Shown one piece after another: positions 17,933 to 25,737 of a DNA stretch of 40,314 nucleotides. This stretch comes from Betaproteobacteria bacterium HGW-Betaproteobacteria-7 (GTDB lineage: Bacteria; Pseudomonadota; Gammaproteobacteria; Burkholderiales; Rhodocyclaceae). Within the stretch, counting starts at the first letter, position 1. Every line of letters starts with the position of its first letter. The stretch spans positions 1 through 40,314 of the forward strand of contig PHCE01000027.1 in NCBI GenBank assembly GCA_002840765.1. The letters run 5' to 3'. Position numbers and translations under genes: made by a program. Under the pieces are notes generated by a model that was not told the origin of the DNA, did no database searches, and saw nothing but the letters and a program-made list of their open reading frames with translations.

Positions 17933-19024
17933 ATGGCGTGGCGGTGGGGGGAACGAATACAGGCGCGCTTGCGCCGGGAATGGAACGAGCTGACCACTAT
18001 CCAGGCCAGCGACCGGCGCTGGCCGATGCCGTTCTGCGCCGCCCTGGCGATCGGCCTGCCGCTGCTGACCGGCGCCGCTTTTGGCCGGCTCGATCTGGCC
18101 GTGGTCGCCTCGCTCGGCGGCCTGAGCTTCCTCTATCTTCCGGAGACGCCGCTGGCACATCGGCTGCGCTGGCTGCTGGCGGTGGCGCTGGGGATGTGTA
18201 CCTGCTTCGCGCTCGGCTTGTTCAGCCAGTTCCTGCCCGGCTTGCAGGTGCCATTGCTGACCGGCCTCGCCATCCTGGTCTCGATGCTCTGCCGATATTT
18301 CCGGCTGCCGCCTCCGGGCAGCCTGTTCTTCATCATGGCTGCAGCGATTGCCGCGTATACGCCGGTGGCGCCGGCCGACGTGCCGCTGCAGGTCGGCTTG
18401 CTCGGCGCCGGCTGTCTGCAGGCCGGCCTGATTGCTTTCCTCTACAGCCTGCACGCCCTGCGCAGCCAGGCAGCGCAGCCGGTGCGACCGCTGCCGGCGG
18501 TCAGTTTTGATTTCGTCATCTTCGACTCGGTGGTGATCGGCGCCTGCGTCGGCATTTCGCTGGCCCTGGCGCACCTGCTGCAGCTCGACCGACCCTACTG
18601 GGTGCCGGTCAGTTGCCTGGCGGTGATTCAGGGCGCCTCGCTGCGCGCCGTGTGGACCCGGCAGCTGCACCGTATCGCCGGCACCGGCATCGGTCTGCTG
18701 CTGGCCGGCGGGCTGCTGGCGCTGCCGCTCGATCAGTGGCGCGTGGCGCTGCTGATGATGGCTCTGGCCTTCATCATCGAGACCTTGATCGTGCGCCACT
18801 ACGGCCTGGCGACCATCTTCATCACGCCGCTGACGATCCTGCTGGCCGACGCCCCGCACCTCGGACTGCTGCCGCCGGATGCCTTGCTCGAGGCGCGCCT
18901 GTTCGACACCGTGCTCGGCTGTCTGGTCGGCCTGGTCGGCGGCCTGGCGATGCACAGTCAGCGCTTCCGCGCCTTCGTCGGGACACCGATCCGGCGCCTG
19001 ACGCCAGCGCGCTTCCGGCATTAG
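17933..19024 (+). CDS. FUSC family inner-membrane protein
   Basis: A 363-residue protein with two blocks of hydrophobic helices (residues about 30 to 165 and 185 to 335). The second block has the FUSC/aromatic-acid-exporter signature region YWVPVSCLAVIQGASLRAVWTRQLHRIAGTGIG, followed by ETLIVRHYGLATIFITPLTILLAD. Relatives are linked to fusaric acid or aromatic acid efflux, but many are uncharacterised and the substrate here cannot be told. It has no large cytoplasmic domain, so it is a single-unit version. Its closeness to the exported dioxygenase-like gene (61 bases) hints at a link with aromatic compounds; that is inference. Confidence 0.82.
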   Translation: MAWRWGERIQARLRREWNELTTIQASDRRWPMPFCAALAIGLPLLTGAAFGRLDLAVVASLGGLSFLYLPETPLAHRLRWLLAVALGMCTCFALGLFSQFLPGLQVPLLTGLAILVSMLCRYFRLPPPGSLFFIMAAAIAAYTPVAPADVPLQVGLLGAGCLQAGLIAFLYSLHALRSQAAQPVRPLPAVSFDFVIFDSVVIGACVGISLALAHLLQLDRPYWVPVSCLAVIQGASLRAVWTRQLHRIAGTGIGLLLAGGLLALPLDQWRVALLMMALAFIIETLIVRHYGLATIFITPLTILLADAPHLGLLPPDALLEARLFDTVLGCLVGLVGGLAMHSQRFRAFVGTPIRRLTPARFRH

Positions 19025-19085
19025 CGCTGCCCGGCGGAACTTCGCGTCGCGGCCTGCCTCGAAAGAGGGAACCCGGAGGTATGCC

Positions 19086-19739
19086 ATGAACGTTGAACGC
19101 CCCGTTTTCCCATTGACCACGCACGGCTTGTCGCGCCGGCGTACGGTGGCTGCTGTGCTGGCTGTCGCTCCGGCCCTGCTGCTCGGCGTCCGCGCGCAGC
19201 CGGTTGCCGTGCGTCAGGCGACGCCAGCGCAGACCGAAGGGCCCTTCTATCCGCTGCAGTTGCCGGCTGATGCCGATGCCGACCTGTTGCGCAACGGTCG
19301 GCTGGTCTATCGCTCGGGCCAGGCGGCCTGGGTGGAAGGTCAGGTCATTGATCTGGCCGGCCGGCCAGTCAAGGGCGCCCAGGTGGAAATCTGGCAGTGC
19401 GACCATGCCGGCCACTACCATCATCCGGGCGATGGCGACCGGGCTGATCAACGTTTCCAGGGCTTCGGCAAGGTCGTGGTTGCTGAAGATGGTCACTACC
19501 GCTTCCGCACCATCCGCCCGGTTGCCTACAGCGGCCGTACGCCGCACATCCACGTCAAGGTCCGCCTCGGCAGCCGTGAATTGCTGACCACCCAGCTGTA
19601 CGTTGCCGGCGATCCCGGCAATCCGCGCGATTTTCTCTGGCGCCGCCTCGACGAGCGCGAGCGCGCCGCCCTGACGGTACCTTTCGTGCCTGGCAGCGAC
19701 GGCCTGCAGGCCACTTTCCCGATCATCGTCGCCGCCTGA
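19086..19739 (+). CDS. Tat-exported intradiol dioxygenase-like protein
   Basis: A 217-residue protein starting with a Tat signal (LSRRRTVAAVLAVAPALLLG). The mature part resembles protocatechuate 3,4-dioxygenase: TEGPFYP, a beta-sandwich with GAQVEIWQCDHAGHYHHPGD, and YRFRTIRPVAYSGRTPHIHVKV. The Fe(III) ligands of the family can be read as the Tyr in HYHH, the Tyr in VAYSGR and the two His of PHIHVK, so the metal site seems intact. Family members cleave catechols between the hydroxyls. An exported single-subunit form is unusual next to the cytoplasmic two-subunit enzymes. The stop codon forms the loop of a GCCGCC/GGCGGC hairpin that may slow transcription. It is convergent with the dehydrogenase gene. 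Confidence 0.85.
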   Translation: MNVERPVFPLTTHGLSRRRTVAAVLAVAPALLLGVRAQPVAVRQATPAQTEGPFYPLQLPADADADLLRNGRLVYRSGQAAWVEGQVIDLAGRPVKGAQVEIWQCDHAGHYHHPGDGDRADQRFQGFGKVVVAEDGHYRFRTIRPVAYSGRTPHIHVKVRLGSRELLTTQLYVAGDPGNPRDFLWRRLDERERAALTVPFVPGSDGLQATFPIIVAA

Positions 19740-19749
19740 GGCGGCTGCG

Positions 19750-20484
19750 TCAGGCGCTGGCGCTGTCCAGCGTGCGCAGATCAGCGACCGGCTGCCGGCC
19801 GAAGTCGTCGCTGCGCAGGTAGGCGACCAGCTTGCTCGCCACCGCTGCCGGAGTAGCCAGCAGGCCGTCGCGCTTGAGGGCGCGGAAGCGCTCCAGCAGC
19901 GGGAACTGCTCCGGCTCCGCCTGGCGGACTTCCGCCTGCATGTCGGTATCGACGACGCCCGGTGCCAGACTGCAGATGCGCAGGCCGGGCCGGCCTTCCT
20001 GAGCGACGGCGCGGGCATGGTGGTCGAGCGCGGCCTTGGTCGCGCCGTAAATGCTCCAGCCAGGATAGGCATCGCGGGCGGCGCCGCTGGAGACGTGCAG
20101 GATGCGCAGCACGCCGGGCCGGGCAGCCAGCGCATTGGCCAGCAGCAGCGGGCCGGTGACGTTGAGGCTGACGGCATGGACGATGGCATCGGCCTGCTGG
20201 CGGCCGGCCTGCGCTACCGGCCCGAGCGTGCCGGCGTTGTTGATCAGCAGGACTTCGCCGGCGTCGCCGAGGAAATGCTCCAGTTCCCCGCCGGCCAGCC
20301 AGCCGGCGAGGTTGGCCGGATCGCCCAGGTCGAGCGCAATCTGGGTCAGCAAGTCGGGATGGCGTGCCGCCAGTTCGGCGTTGCCGCGGCGGGCGATGGC
20401 CAGCAGCGGTATGCCGGCGGCCAGCAGTTCGTCGGCGATGGCGGCGCCGAGGCCGCGGCTGTGTCCGGTCAGGATGGCTTTCAT
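19750..20484 (-). CDS. short-chain dehydrogenase/reductase
   Basis: A 244-residue Rossmann-fold oxidoreductase. The cofactor loop is TGHSRGLGAAIA at the N-terminus, the NNAG motif is LLINNAG near residue 84, the catalytic Ser is in HVSSGAA and the Tyr-Lys pair is YGATK. The loop TGHSRGLG with an Arg suggests NADPH preference. The substrate is not evident. The gene follows the bacterioferritin genes on the same strand but is separated from them by a clear terminator, so it has its own promoter in the 60 bases upstream. Confidence 0.9.
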   Translation of the reverse strand: MKAILTGHSRGLGAAIADELLAAGIPLLAIARRGNAELAARHPDLLTQIALDLGDPANLAGWLAGGELEHFLGDAGEVLLINNAGTLGPVAQAGRQQADAIVHAVSLNVTGPLLLANALAARPGVLRILHVSSGAARDAYPGWSIYGATKAALDHHARAVAQEGRPGLRICSLAPGVVDTDMQAEVRQAEPEQFPLLERFRALKRDGLLATPAAVASKLVAYLRSDDFGRQPVADLRTLDSASA

Positions 20485-20544
20485 GTTGATTCTTTCTCCA
20501 GGTGCGGGGCGGCGGTGGGTGGTTGAGGGGATGGTACAAAAGAA

Positions 20545-20568
20545 AAGGGTTGGCCGCAGCCAACCCTT
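20545..20568 (-). terminator. Rho-independent terminator after the bacterioferritin genes
   Basis: A perfect 10-bp stem (AAGGGTTGGC with GCCAACCCTT) and a 4-nt loop. On the - strand the stem is followed by TTCTTTTGT, giving a strong T-rich tail. It lies about 30 bases after the stop of the second bfr gene and separates it from the dehydrogenase gene. Confidence 0.88.
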
Positions 20569-20596
20569 GGTGGTCCGTCGCCGCGATGCCGGCGGC

Positions 20597-21079
20597 TCAG
20601 TTCTCGCCCGGCTCCATGTGCGCCTGCAGATAATTCGGCAGGGTCACGTCGGTAATCAGGGACTGCTGCGTCTCCAGCCAGTCGATGGCTTCTTCGCAGT
20701 GTTCGAGCAGGTCTTCCAGCAATTCGCGGCTGACGTAGTCCTGCAGGTCTTCGCACAGGGCGATGGCCTCGATCAGCAGCGGGCGCTGGATGGTCTGCTC
20801 GTACTTCAGGTCGCCCTGCAGACATTCGACGACATTTTCGCCGATCAGCAGCTTGCCGAGGTTCTGCAGGTTGGGCAGGCCTTCGAGGAAGAGGATGCGC
20901 TCGATGACTTCGTCGGCTTCCTTCATTACCCGGATCGACTGCTTGTACTGGTAGTCGTTGAGCTTTTCCAGGCCCCAGTTGCGGAACATGCGGGCATGCA
21001 GGAAGTACTGGTTGATCGAGGTCAGCTCATTCTTGAGGACCTTGTTGAGGACTTCGATGACTTTCTTGTCGCCTTTCAT
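20597..21079 (-). CDS. bfr: bacterioferritin subunit, haem-binding, ferroxidase-deficient
   Basis: A 160-residue four-helix-bundle ferritin, clearly bacterioferritin over its whole length ([55 protein letters not shown]). Aligned with E. coli Bfr, the axial haem ligand Met52 is kept (VMKEA). The di-iron ligands, however, are mostly lost: Glu51 is Val, His54 is Glu, and the positions of Glu127 and His130 are Cys128 and Ala131. Only Glu18 and Glu94 remain. This subunit should bind haem between subunits and help electron flow for iron release, but not oxidise Fe(II). It lies 10 bases downstream of the complementary bfr gene, so a mixed 24-mer is expected, as in Neisseria and Magnetospirillum. 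Confidence 0.95.
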   Translation of the reverse strand: MKGDKKVIEVLNKVLKNELTSINQYFLHARMFRNWGLEKLNDYQYKQSIRVMKEADEVIERILFLEGLPNLQNLGKLLIGENVVECLQGDLKYEQTIQRPLLIEAIALCEDLQDYVSRELLEDLLEHCEEAIDWLETQQSLITDVTLPNYLQAHMEPGEN

Positions 21080-21089
21080 GGTCGGCTCC

Positions 21090-21575
21090 TCAGGTCGGGC
21101 TGCCAGAGCCCATCTGGCTCTGCAGGTAGTTGGGCAGGCCGACCAGGTCGATCAGGCGGAGCTGCTTTTCGAGGAAGTAGGCGTGATCCATCTCGGTGTC
21201 CTCGAGCTGCGTCGCCAGCATGTCGCGGCTGACGTAATCCTGGGCCTTTTCGCAGGCGGCGATGGCCTTCTTCAGATCGGCATCCACTTCGTACTCGACG
21301 GCCAGGTCGGCCTTCAGCATGTCCGGCACGTTCTTGCCGATCTTCAGGGCATTGCGCTTGGACAGGTCCGGCTTGCCTTCAAGGAACAGGATGCGCTGGA
21401 TCAGCGCGCGGGCGTGTTGGCGCTCGTGGTCGGATTCGTGGATGGACTTCTCGGCCAGCTCGTTGAGGCCCATGTCGGCATACATCTCGCCGTGGATCAG
21501 GTACTGGTCGACGGCCGTCAGTTCGCCGGTCAGCAGGTCGTTCAGGATGTCGATGATCTTCTTGTCGCCCTTCAT
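21090..21575 (-). CDS. bfr: bacterioferritin subunit with intact ferroxidase site, no haem methionine
   Basis: A 161-residue bacterioferritin starting at the ATG with AGGAGA 6 nt upstream; the open frame extends further but the family start is MKGDKK. All six di-iron ligands can be placed: Glu18, Glu51, His54 (ERQH), Glu94, Glu128 and His131 (one-residue offset from E. coli). The haem ligand Met52 is replaced by Arg. It therefore should oxidise and store iron but cannot bind haem by itself. It is the first gene of the pair. A possible -10 (TACAAT, complement of 21640-21645) lies upstream, and the tandem AGCCAGCC element sits between it and the ribosome-binding site. Confidence 0.95.
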   Translation of the reverse strand: MKGDKKIIDILNDLLTGELTAVDQYLIHGEMYADMGLNELAEKSIHESDHERQHARALIQRILFLEGKPDLSKRNALKIGKNVPDMLKADLAVEYEVDADLKKAIAACEKAQDYVSRDMLATQLEDTEMDHAYFLEKQLRLIDLVGLPNYLQSQMGSGSPT

Positions 21576-21601
21576 GGCATTTCTCCTGGGGAATTGTGAA
21601 T

Positions 21602-21630
21602 GGCTGGCTGGCGTGACGCGGCTGGCTGGC
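21602..21630 (-). repeat. tandem AGCCAGCC leader element, bfr
   Basis: On the coding (-) strand two copies of AGCCAGCC start 18 nt apart, ending 26 nt before the bfr ATG and just upstream of its AGGAGA. The same element precedes three other iron genes at similar distance (26306-26334, 29791-29827, 32868-32903). The function is unknown; a C-rich unpaired mRNA target for a small RNA or RNA-binding protein is one reading. Confidence 0.7.
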
Positions 21631-21717
21631 CGAGGCCGAATTGTAGGAGTTCGGACTGGGAAACTGAAAGCTTGTTCCCGGAAAAAACTTTTGCGCGAGC
21701 CAATTGCCAACCGCGGA

Positions 21718-23109
21718 TCACCAGATGAAGAATACCAGCGTCCAGATCGTGCTCATCAGGGCGACCGGGGCGGACATGGCGAGGACGGCACCGGCACGGC
21801 GCAGCAGGCCGGCACGGGCGCCGGCGATCAGGCGCAGGGCCAGCCACAGGCTGCCGAGGCCGCCGGCAGCGAGCAGCGAAATGCGGAAATAAGGCAGCCA
21901 GCCGAGCCACAGGTGTTCGGCCTTGAGGTGGCTGACCGTTAGCATCGACAGGCCGAGGATGACGCTGGCCGCGGCCAGCGGCGTCAGCGCCAGGGTCAGC
22001 CGTTGCCAGCTCAGCGCCGTGGTCCGCAGCAGGCCGGCGGCGATGGCCGGGCCGGCCAGCAGCATGCTGCCGAGCAGGAAGCCGCCGCCGAGCAGGTAGC
22101 CGAGGATCAGCCCGCCATCGAGCCAGGTGAACAGGTCGTTGGCTTCCGGGTAGTGGGTCAGCAGCCACCACGGCACGTCGTTGTCGAGCGGGGCGAAATG
22201 GTCGTGCTCGACCAGCCATTCGGCGAGCGCCAGCTTGAGCTGCAGGAACCACGGGCTGACCGTCCACTGGAAGGCGGCGGTGGCGACGCCGAGCACGCCG
22301 TAGACCAGGGTCAGCGCATCCGGCGTGCGCGCCGGGGCGTCGAGATCGAGGATTTCGGCGAACGGCGAACGGGCGCTGTAGGTGACTGCATCGCGCTGGC
22401 CGGCGCAGCGGCCGCAGGAATGGCATTCGGAGGCGCTGGTCATGCGCCGCACGTCGAGCAGCGGGGCGCAATTGACCGGTTCAAAATCGCCGCTGTGGCG
22501 ATCCCAGGCGGCTCGGTCGACCTTGTAATGCAACGGCGCAATCTTGGCCAACACGGCGAAGACGCCCGAGGCCGGGCACAGGTAGCGGCACCAGATGCGC
22601 TTCTCGCGGCCGTAGAGCAGGCCGATGCCGACGGCGGCGATGGTCGAGCCGCCGAGCACCAGCAGCGCCGCCTGCGGATATTCATAGACGCTGACCAGTT
22701 GCCCGTAGACGGTGGTGCAGACGAAGGCGACAAAGGGCCAGCCGGCCCATTTCAGCCAGCCGGGCAGCGCCTTGCCGCGGCCGTACTGGCTGACCCGTTC
22801 GGACAGCGCGCCTTCCGGGCAGAACAGCCCGCACCAGACGCGGCCGACGGTCACCGTGGCGATCATCACGCCCGGCCACCACAGGCCCCAGAAGCAGAAT
22901 TGCGCGAACAGGCGCAGGTTGTCCCAGATGTGTGCGTCTTCCGCCGGCAAAGGCAAAAACGCCGGGATGATGACCATCGCGGCGTAGAGGACGACCACCA
23001 CCCATTGCGTGGCGATGATCAGTCGGCGGTGCTGGCGCAGGAACAGGCCGATTTTGGCGACCTGGCTGGGTTCCACCCGCGGGTAAAACTGGACGACCTG
23101 TTCAGTCAC
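21718..23109 (-). CDS. ftrD: FtrD-like membrane polyferredoxin of a ferrous iron uptake system
   Basis: A 463-residue inner-membrane protein related to NapH/FixG and to FtrD of Bordetella and Brucella. Helices are near residues 30 to 50 and 70 to 90, with more in the C-terminal half. It has two CxxxCP motifs, VWCGLFCPEGALSE and IWCRYLCPASGVF, that face the membrane. A cytoplasmic or periplasmic cysteine cluster, ECHSCGRCAGQ, follows near residue 232. That last cluster has three closely spaced cysteines and no following Cys-Pro, so the fourth ligand may be the Cys in VNCAPLL. In FtrABCD systems it is thought to pass electrons to or from the iron during transport. It overlaps the FTR1 gene by 8 bases as last gene of the operon. 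Confidence 0.88.
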   Translation of the reverse strand: MTEQVVQFYPRVEPSQVAKIGLFLRQHRRLIIATQWVVVVLYAAMVIIPAFLPLPAEDAHIWDNLRLFAQFCFWGLWWPGVMIATVTVGRVWCGLFCPEGALSERVSQYGRGKALPGWLKWAGWPFVAFVCTTVYGQLVSVYEYPQAALLVLGGSTIAAVGIGLLYGREKRIWCRYLCPASGVFAVLAKIAPLHYKVDRAAWDRHSGDFEPVNCAPLLDVRRMTSASECHSCGRCAGQRDAVTYSARSPFAEILDLDAPARTPDALTLVYGVLGVATAAFQWTVSPWFLQLKLALAEWLVEHDHFAPLDNDVPWWLLTHYPEANDLFTWLDGGLILGYLLGGGFLLGSMLLAGPAIAAGLLRTTALSWQRLTLALTPLAAASVILGLSMLTVSHLKAEHLWLGWLPYFRISLLAAGGLGSLWLALRLIAGARAGLLRRAGAVLAMSAPVALMSTIWTLVFFIW

Positions 23110-23905
23110 GCGTGGCCCTCCGGTAGCCGAAGAAGACCAGCGTCCAGTAGCCGAGCCAGACCAGCAGCGTGGTCAGCGCCGGGCGGGCGCGGTAGCCGGT
23201 GAAATCGGCCAGCAGCTTGCCGCCGGTGGTGCCGTCGTCGAGCAGGGGCGAACTGTCCCACAGCGGATCGACCAGTGTCGGCAGCCAGTCGGCGCCGATC
23301 AGGCGGTCGGTGGCGGCGATCAGCAGCGATGAGGCGAGGATCAGCAGCAGGATCGAGGAGAGCCGCAGCAACAGGCCGATGTTCAGCCGGGCCAGGCTTT
23401 TCGCCGCCAGCCAGGCGGTCGCTGCGGCACCGGCGAAACCGGCGACGGAGCCGGCGGCCAGCGCCGACAGATCGCCACCCTGGGCCATGCCATAGAGGAA
23501 GATCACCGTTTCGGCACCTTCGCGGGCCACCGCCAGCGCGGCGACGACGGCCACGCCGAGATAGCCGGAGCGTTCGGCAGCGGCGCTCAGGTCGGCGTGC
23601 AGCCGGGCCTTCAGCTGCCGGCCGTGGCGCTTCATCCACAGCACCATCTGGGTGATCAGGCCGGCGGCGACCAGCAGCGTCGCGGTCTGGAAGATTTCCA
23701 GCGCCTGCCCGGTCAGTTCGTCCTGTACGGTGACCAGGGCCCAGCCGAGCAGCAACGCCAGCACGACTCCGGCGGCCAGGCCGGCGAACAGCGCGCGGCG
23801 GCCGTGGCCGGCATCGTCGTTGACCTTCAGCCAGGCGAACAGGATACCGGCGATCAGGAAAGCTTCCAGGCTTTCCCGCCAGACCACGAAAAAGGCATTA
23901 CCCAT
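23102..23905 (-). CDS. ftrC: FTR1 family iron permease (FtrC)
   Basis: A 267-residue membrane permease of the FTR1/EfeU family. It has the two glutamate-rich iron motifs RESLE (residues 10 to 14) and REGAE (128 to 132), each inside a hydrophobic helix, and seven predicted helices in total. In FtrABCD-type uptake the permease moves iron across the inner membrane after periplasmic handling by the P19 and cupredoxin partners. The start is MGNAFFVVWRE, the typical N-terminus for the family. The neighbouring genes on both sides belong to the same system. Confidence 0.95.
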   Translation of the reverse strand: MGNAFFVVWRESLEAFLIAGILFAWLKVNDDAGHGRRALFAGLAAGVVLALLLGWALVTVQDELTGQALEIFQTATLLVAAGLITQMVLWMKRHGRQLKARLHADLSAAAERSGYLGVAVVAALAVAREGAETVIFLYGMAQGGDLSALAAGSVAGFAGAAATAWLAAKSLARLNIGLLLRLSSILLLILASSLLIAATDRLIGADWLPTLVDPLWDSSPLLDDGTTGGKLLADFTGYRARPALTTLLVWLGYWTLVFFGYRRATRD

Positions 23906-23917
23906 GGCTGCCTCCGC

Positions 23918-24250
23918 TTACTTGGCGACGATCCGGCCCTGGGCCGTATCCGGGTGAAATTCATCGAAGAACTTGTAGCTGCCGGCTTTCATCGGATGGA
24001 ACACCAGTTTGCGGGTGACACCCGGTGCCAGCACCGTTTCCTTGCGTAATTCGAGGCTCTCGAATTCCGTGGCGCCCGGTCCCTCGTTGCGGATTTCCAG
24101 GCGGAACCGGGTTTGCGCCGGCACCTCGATGGTTTCCGGAAAGAGGCGGCCGTCCTTCATCACCAGCAGGAAGGTCGGCATGTCGTCGGCCCAGGCAGCG
24201 GAAGCGTTGAGGAGCAGGGCAAAAGCCACGGAATGGAGAGCGTGTTTCAT
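23918..24250 (-). CDS. ftrB: periplasmic cupredoxin-domain protein (FtrB-like)
   Basis: A 110-residue protein with a Sec signal peptide (ALLLNASAAWA). It then has one cupredoxin-like sandwich: DGRLFPETIEVPAQTRFRLEI, EFESLELRKETVLAPG and GSYKFFDEFHPDTAQGRIVAK. This matches FtrB of ferrous iron transport, which is proposed to oxidise Fe(II) or hand over electrons with the P19 protein before uptake by the permease. There is no cysteine in the mature part, so it is not a classical type 1 copper centre. It sits 12 bases before the permease gene. Confidence 0.85.
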   Translation of the reverse strand: MKHALHSVAFALLLNASAAWADDMPTFLLVMKDGRLFPETIEVPAQTRFRLEIRNEGPGATEFESLELRKETVLAPGVTRKLVFHPMKAGSYKFFDEFHPDTAQGRIVAK

Positions 24251-24259
24251 GCGTAGACC

Positions 24260-25735
24260 TTAGTAGGCGATGTTGGCGCGGACGGCGAAGACCTTGACCG
24301 AATCGGCATCGCTGTTGCCGCCGGGGCGGGCGATCCACTGGAAGTCGGGGGTGATTTCCAGATTCGGCGAGAGGCGGTAGCGGTAGTAGATTTCCGCCAC
24401 CTTCTCGGCGCCGCCCGGCACGAACGTGAAATCGGCAGTGCCGTCGCCGTCGAGATCGCCACCGCCGCCGGCCTTGCGGTAGGCGTTGCTGGTCTTCAGC
24501 CAGCTGGCGCCGATACCGATAGCGTCGCCGCCACGGCCCCAGTAGTTGCCATTGAACTCGGCGCCCAACGACAGGGCCTGTTCGAAAGGCAACTCACCCT
24601 TGAGCAGATGGCCGTAGCGACCGAACAGCTTGACCCCGTCGCCAACCCGCTGATCGACCGAAAAGCCGATGCCGGTATGCTTGGCGGTGCTGATGCCGTC
24701 GAGTTCATCGACTTTGCTACGCGTCCAGGCGTAGGCCCGGTAGTTGCCGTTAAGGCCGCCGAACAGCTTCAGCTGTTTCTCGGCCTGCAGCATCACCAGC
24801 GGGGCCGCCAGGCTGCGCTGGTAGTTGGCGCCGCGCTCGCCGGCGCCGAAGACACCGAGCGACAGGCGCCAGGGTTCGGCCTTGTTGGTCTCGTTCAGGT
24901 AGGAAACGACGGCCCCCGGCTGGAAGCCGTTGGCATCGACAGCGACTTCACCGCCGGCATCGAGCAGCGGGTTGTGCACGAATACCGAGTTGAGGAACTG
25001 CACCGACTCGTCCCCGGCCGCCTCGTTCTGGTCGAAGAAGCCAAAGATGTCCATCTTGCCGAAGGTCAGTTCGAGCTTCTCGCGCGAGTAGGGGCGGAAG
25101 CCGCCAAGCGGCAGCGGAATCGCCGCCTGGTACCAGGCCTGTCCGAGGATCGCCACCGAGTCGTCAGGGTTGGCGCCGCTGGCGCGGAAGGCGACCGAGT
25201 TGGGGGCGCTGGCGTAATGGCCGAGATTGCCGAGCGGCGCGTTGAGACCTTGGCCCTGGCCGACGCGGACGTGGGCGAAGACCTTGTGCTCGATGTTGCC
25301 GATCGGTTCCAGCGGCAGTTCGACGGTGACGTCGGCGCGGTAATTGAGCTGGCTGCCGGCGTCCGCCGTGCCTTTGGGCAGGCCGGCGGCGCGCTGGGCG
25401 ACCGTGGTCAGTGCCGCGTCGACAGTGATGCCGTCGAACTTCTCGGCCAGCCTGGCGGCCTTCTTCATTTCCAGCGCGTCCTTCTCGACGGCCTTCAGGC
25501 GCGCCGTCAGTTCCGGCTCGTACTGCGACAGACGCGGGCTGTCGAGGCCGTCGGCGATCTTCTGGTTCTCGCCCTTGAGGTCCTTGACCTCCTTTTCCAG
25601 CTGGGCATTGCGCGCTTCCAGCTTTTCCAGGCGGGCGGCCAGCTTTTCCAGCAGGGCGTTATCGCCCGGCGCCGCCTGCGCGGGCAGGGCCAGCCCCGCC
25701 GCGATCAAGGCAGCGGTCAGTTGGTTCAGGCGCAT
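24260..25735 (-). CDS. outer-membrane porin (OprB-like) with N-terminal coiled coil, in the iron operon
   Basis: A 491-residue protein with signal peptide (MRLNQLTAALIAAGLALPAQA). A coiled coil follows at residues about 25 to 60 (LLEKLAARLEKLEARNAQLE), which may form a trimer stalk as in OprO/OprB-like porins. A long beta-barrel region ends in an aromatic residue (VRANIAY), the usual outer-membrane assembly signal. The segment KLELTFGKMDIFGFFDQNEAAGDESVQFLN is close to the OprB/cyanobacterial porin signature. The gene lies between the P19 and cupredoxin genes with gaps of 2 and 9 bases, so it is cotranscribed with the uptake genes. It may be a dedicated outer-membrane entry for iron; a sugar porin would be an unusual companion. 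Function is inferred from context. Confidence 0.8.
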   Translation of the reverse strand: MRLNQLTAALIAAGLALPAQAAPGDNALLEKLAARLEKLEARNAQLEKEVKDLKGENQKIADGLDSPRLSQYEPELTARLKAVEKDALEMKKAARLAEKFDGITVDAALTTVAQRAAGLPKGTADAGSQLNYRADVTVELPLEPIGNIEHKVFAHVRVGQGQGLNAPLGNLGHYASAPNSVAFRASGANPDDSVAILGQAWYQAAIPLPLGGFRPYSREKLELTFGKMDIFGFFDQNEAAGDESVQFLNSVFVHNPLLDAGGEVAVDANGFQPGAVVSYLNETNKAEPWRLSLGVFGAGERGANYQRSLAAPLVMLQAEKQLKLFGGLNGNYRAYAWTRSKVDELDGISTAKHTGIGFSVDQRVGDGVKLFGRYGHLLKGELPFEQALSLGAEFNGNYWGRGGDAIGIGASWLKTSNAYRKAGGGGDLDGDGTADFTFVPGGAEKVAEIYYRYRLSPNLEITPDFQWIARPGGNSDADSVKVFAVRANIAY

Positions 25736-25737
25736 GA

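Noticed and set aside
20290..20310. GCCAGCCAGCC inside the dehydrogenase gene as a further copy of the iron-leader element
   Set aside because: It is a single copy, inside coding sequence, and in the opposite orientation relative to the gene, so it does not share the paired layout upstream of a start codon.
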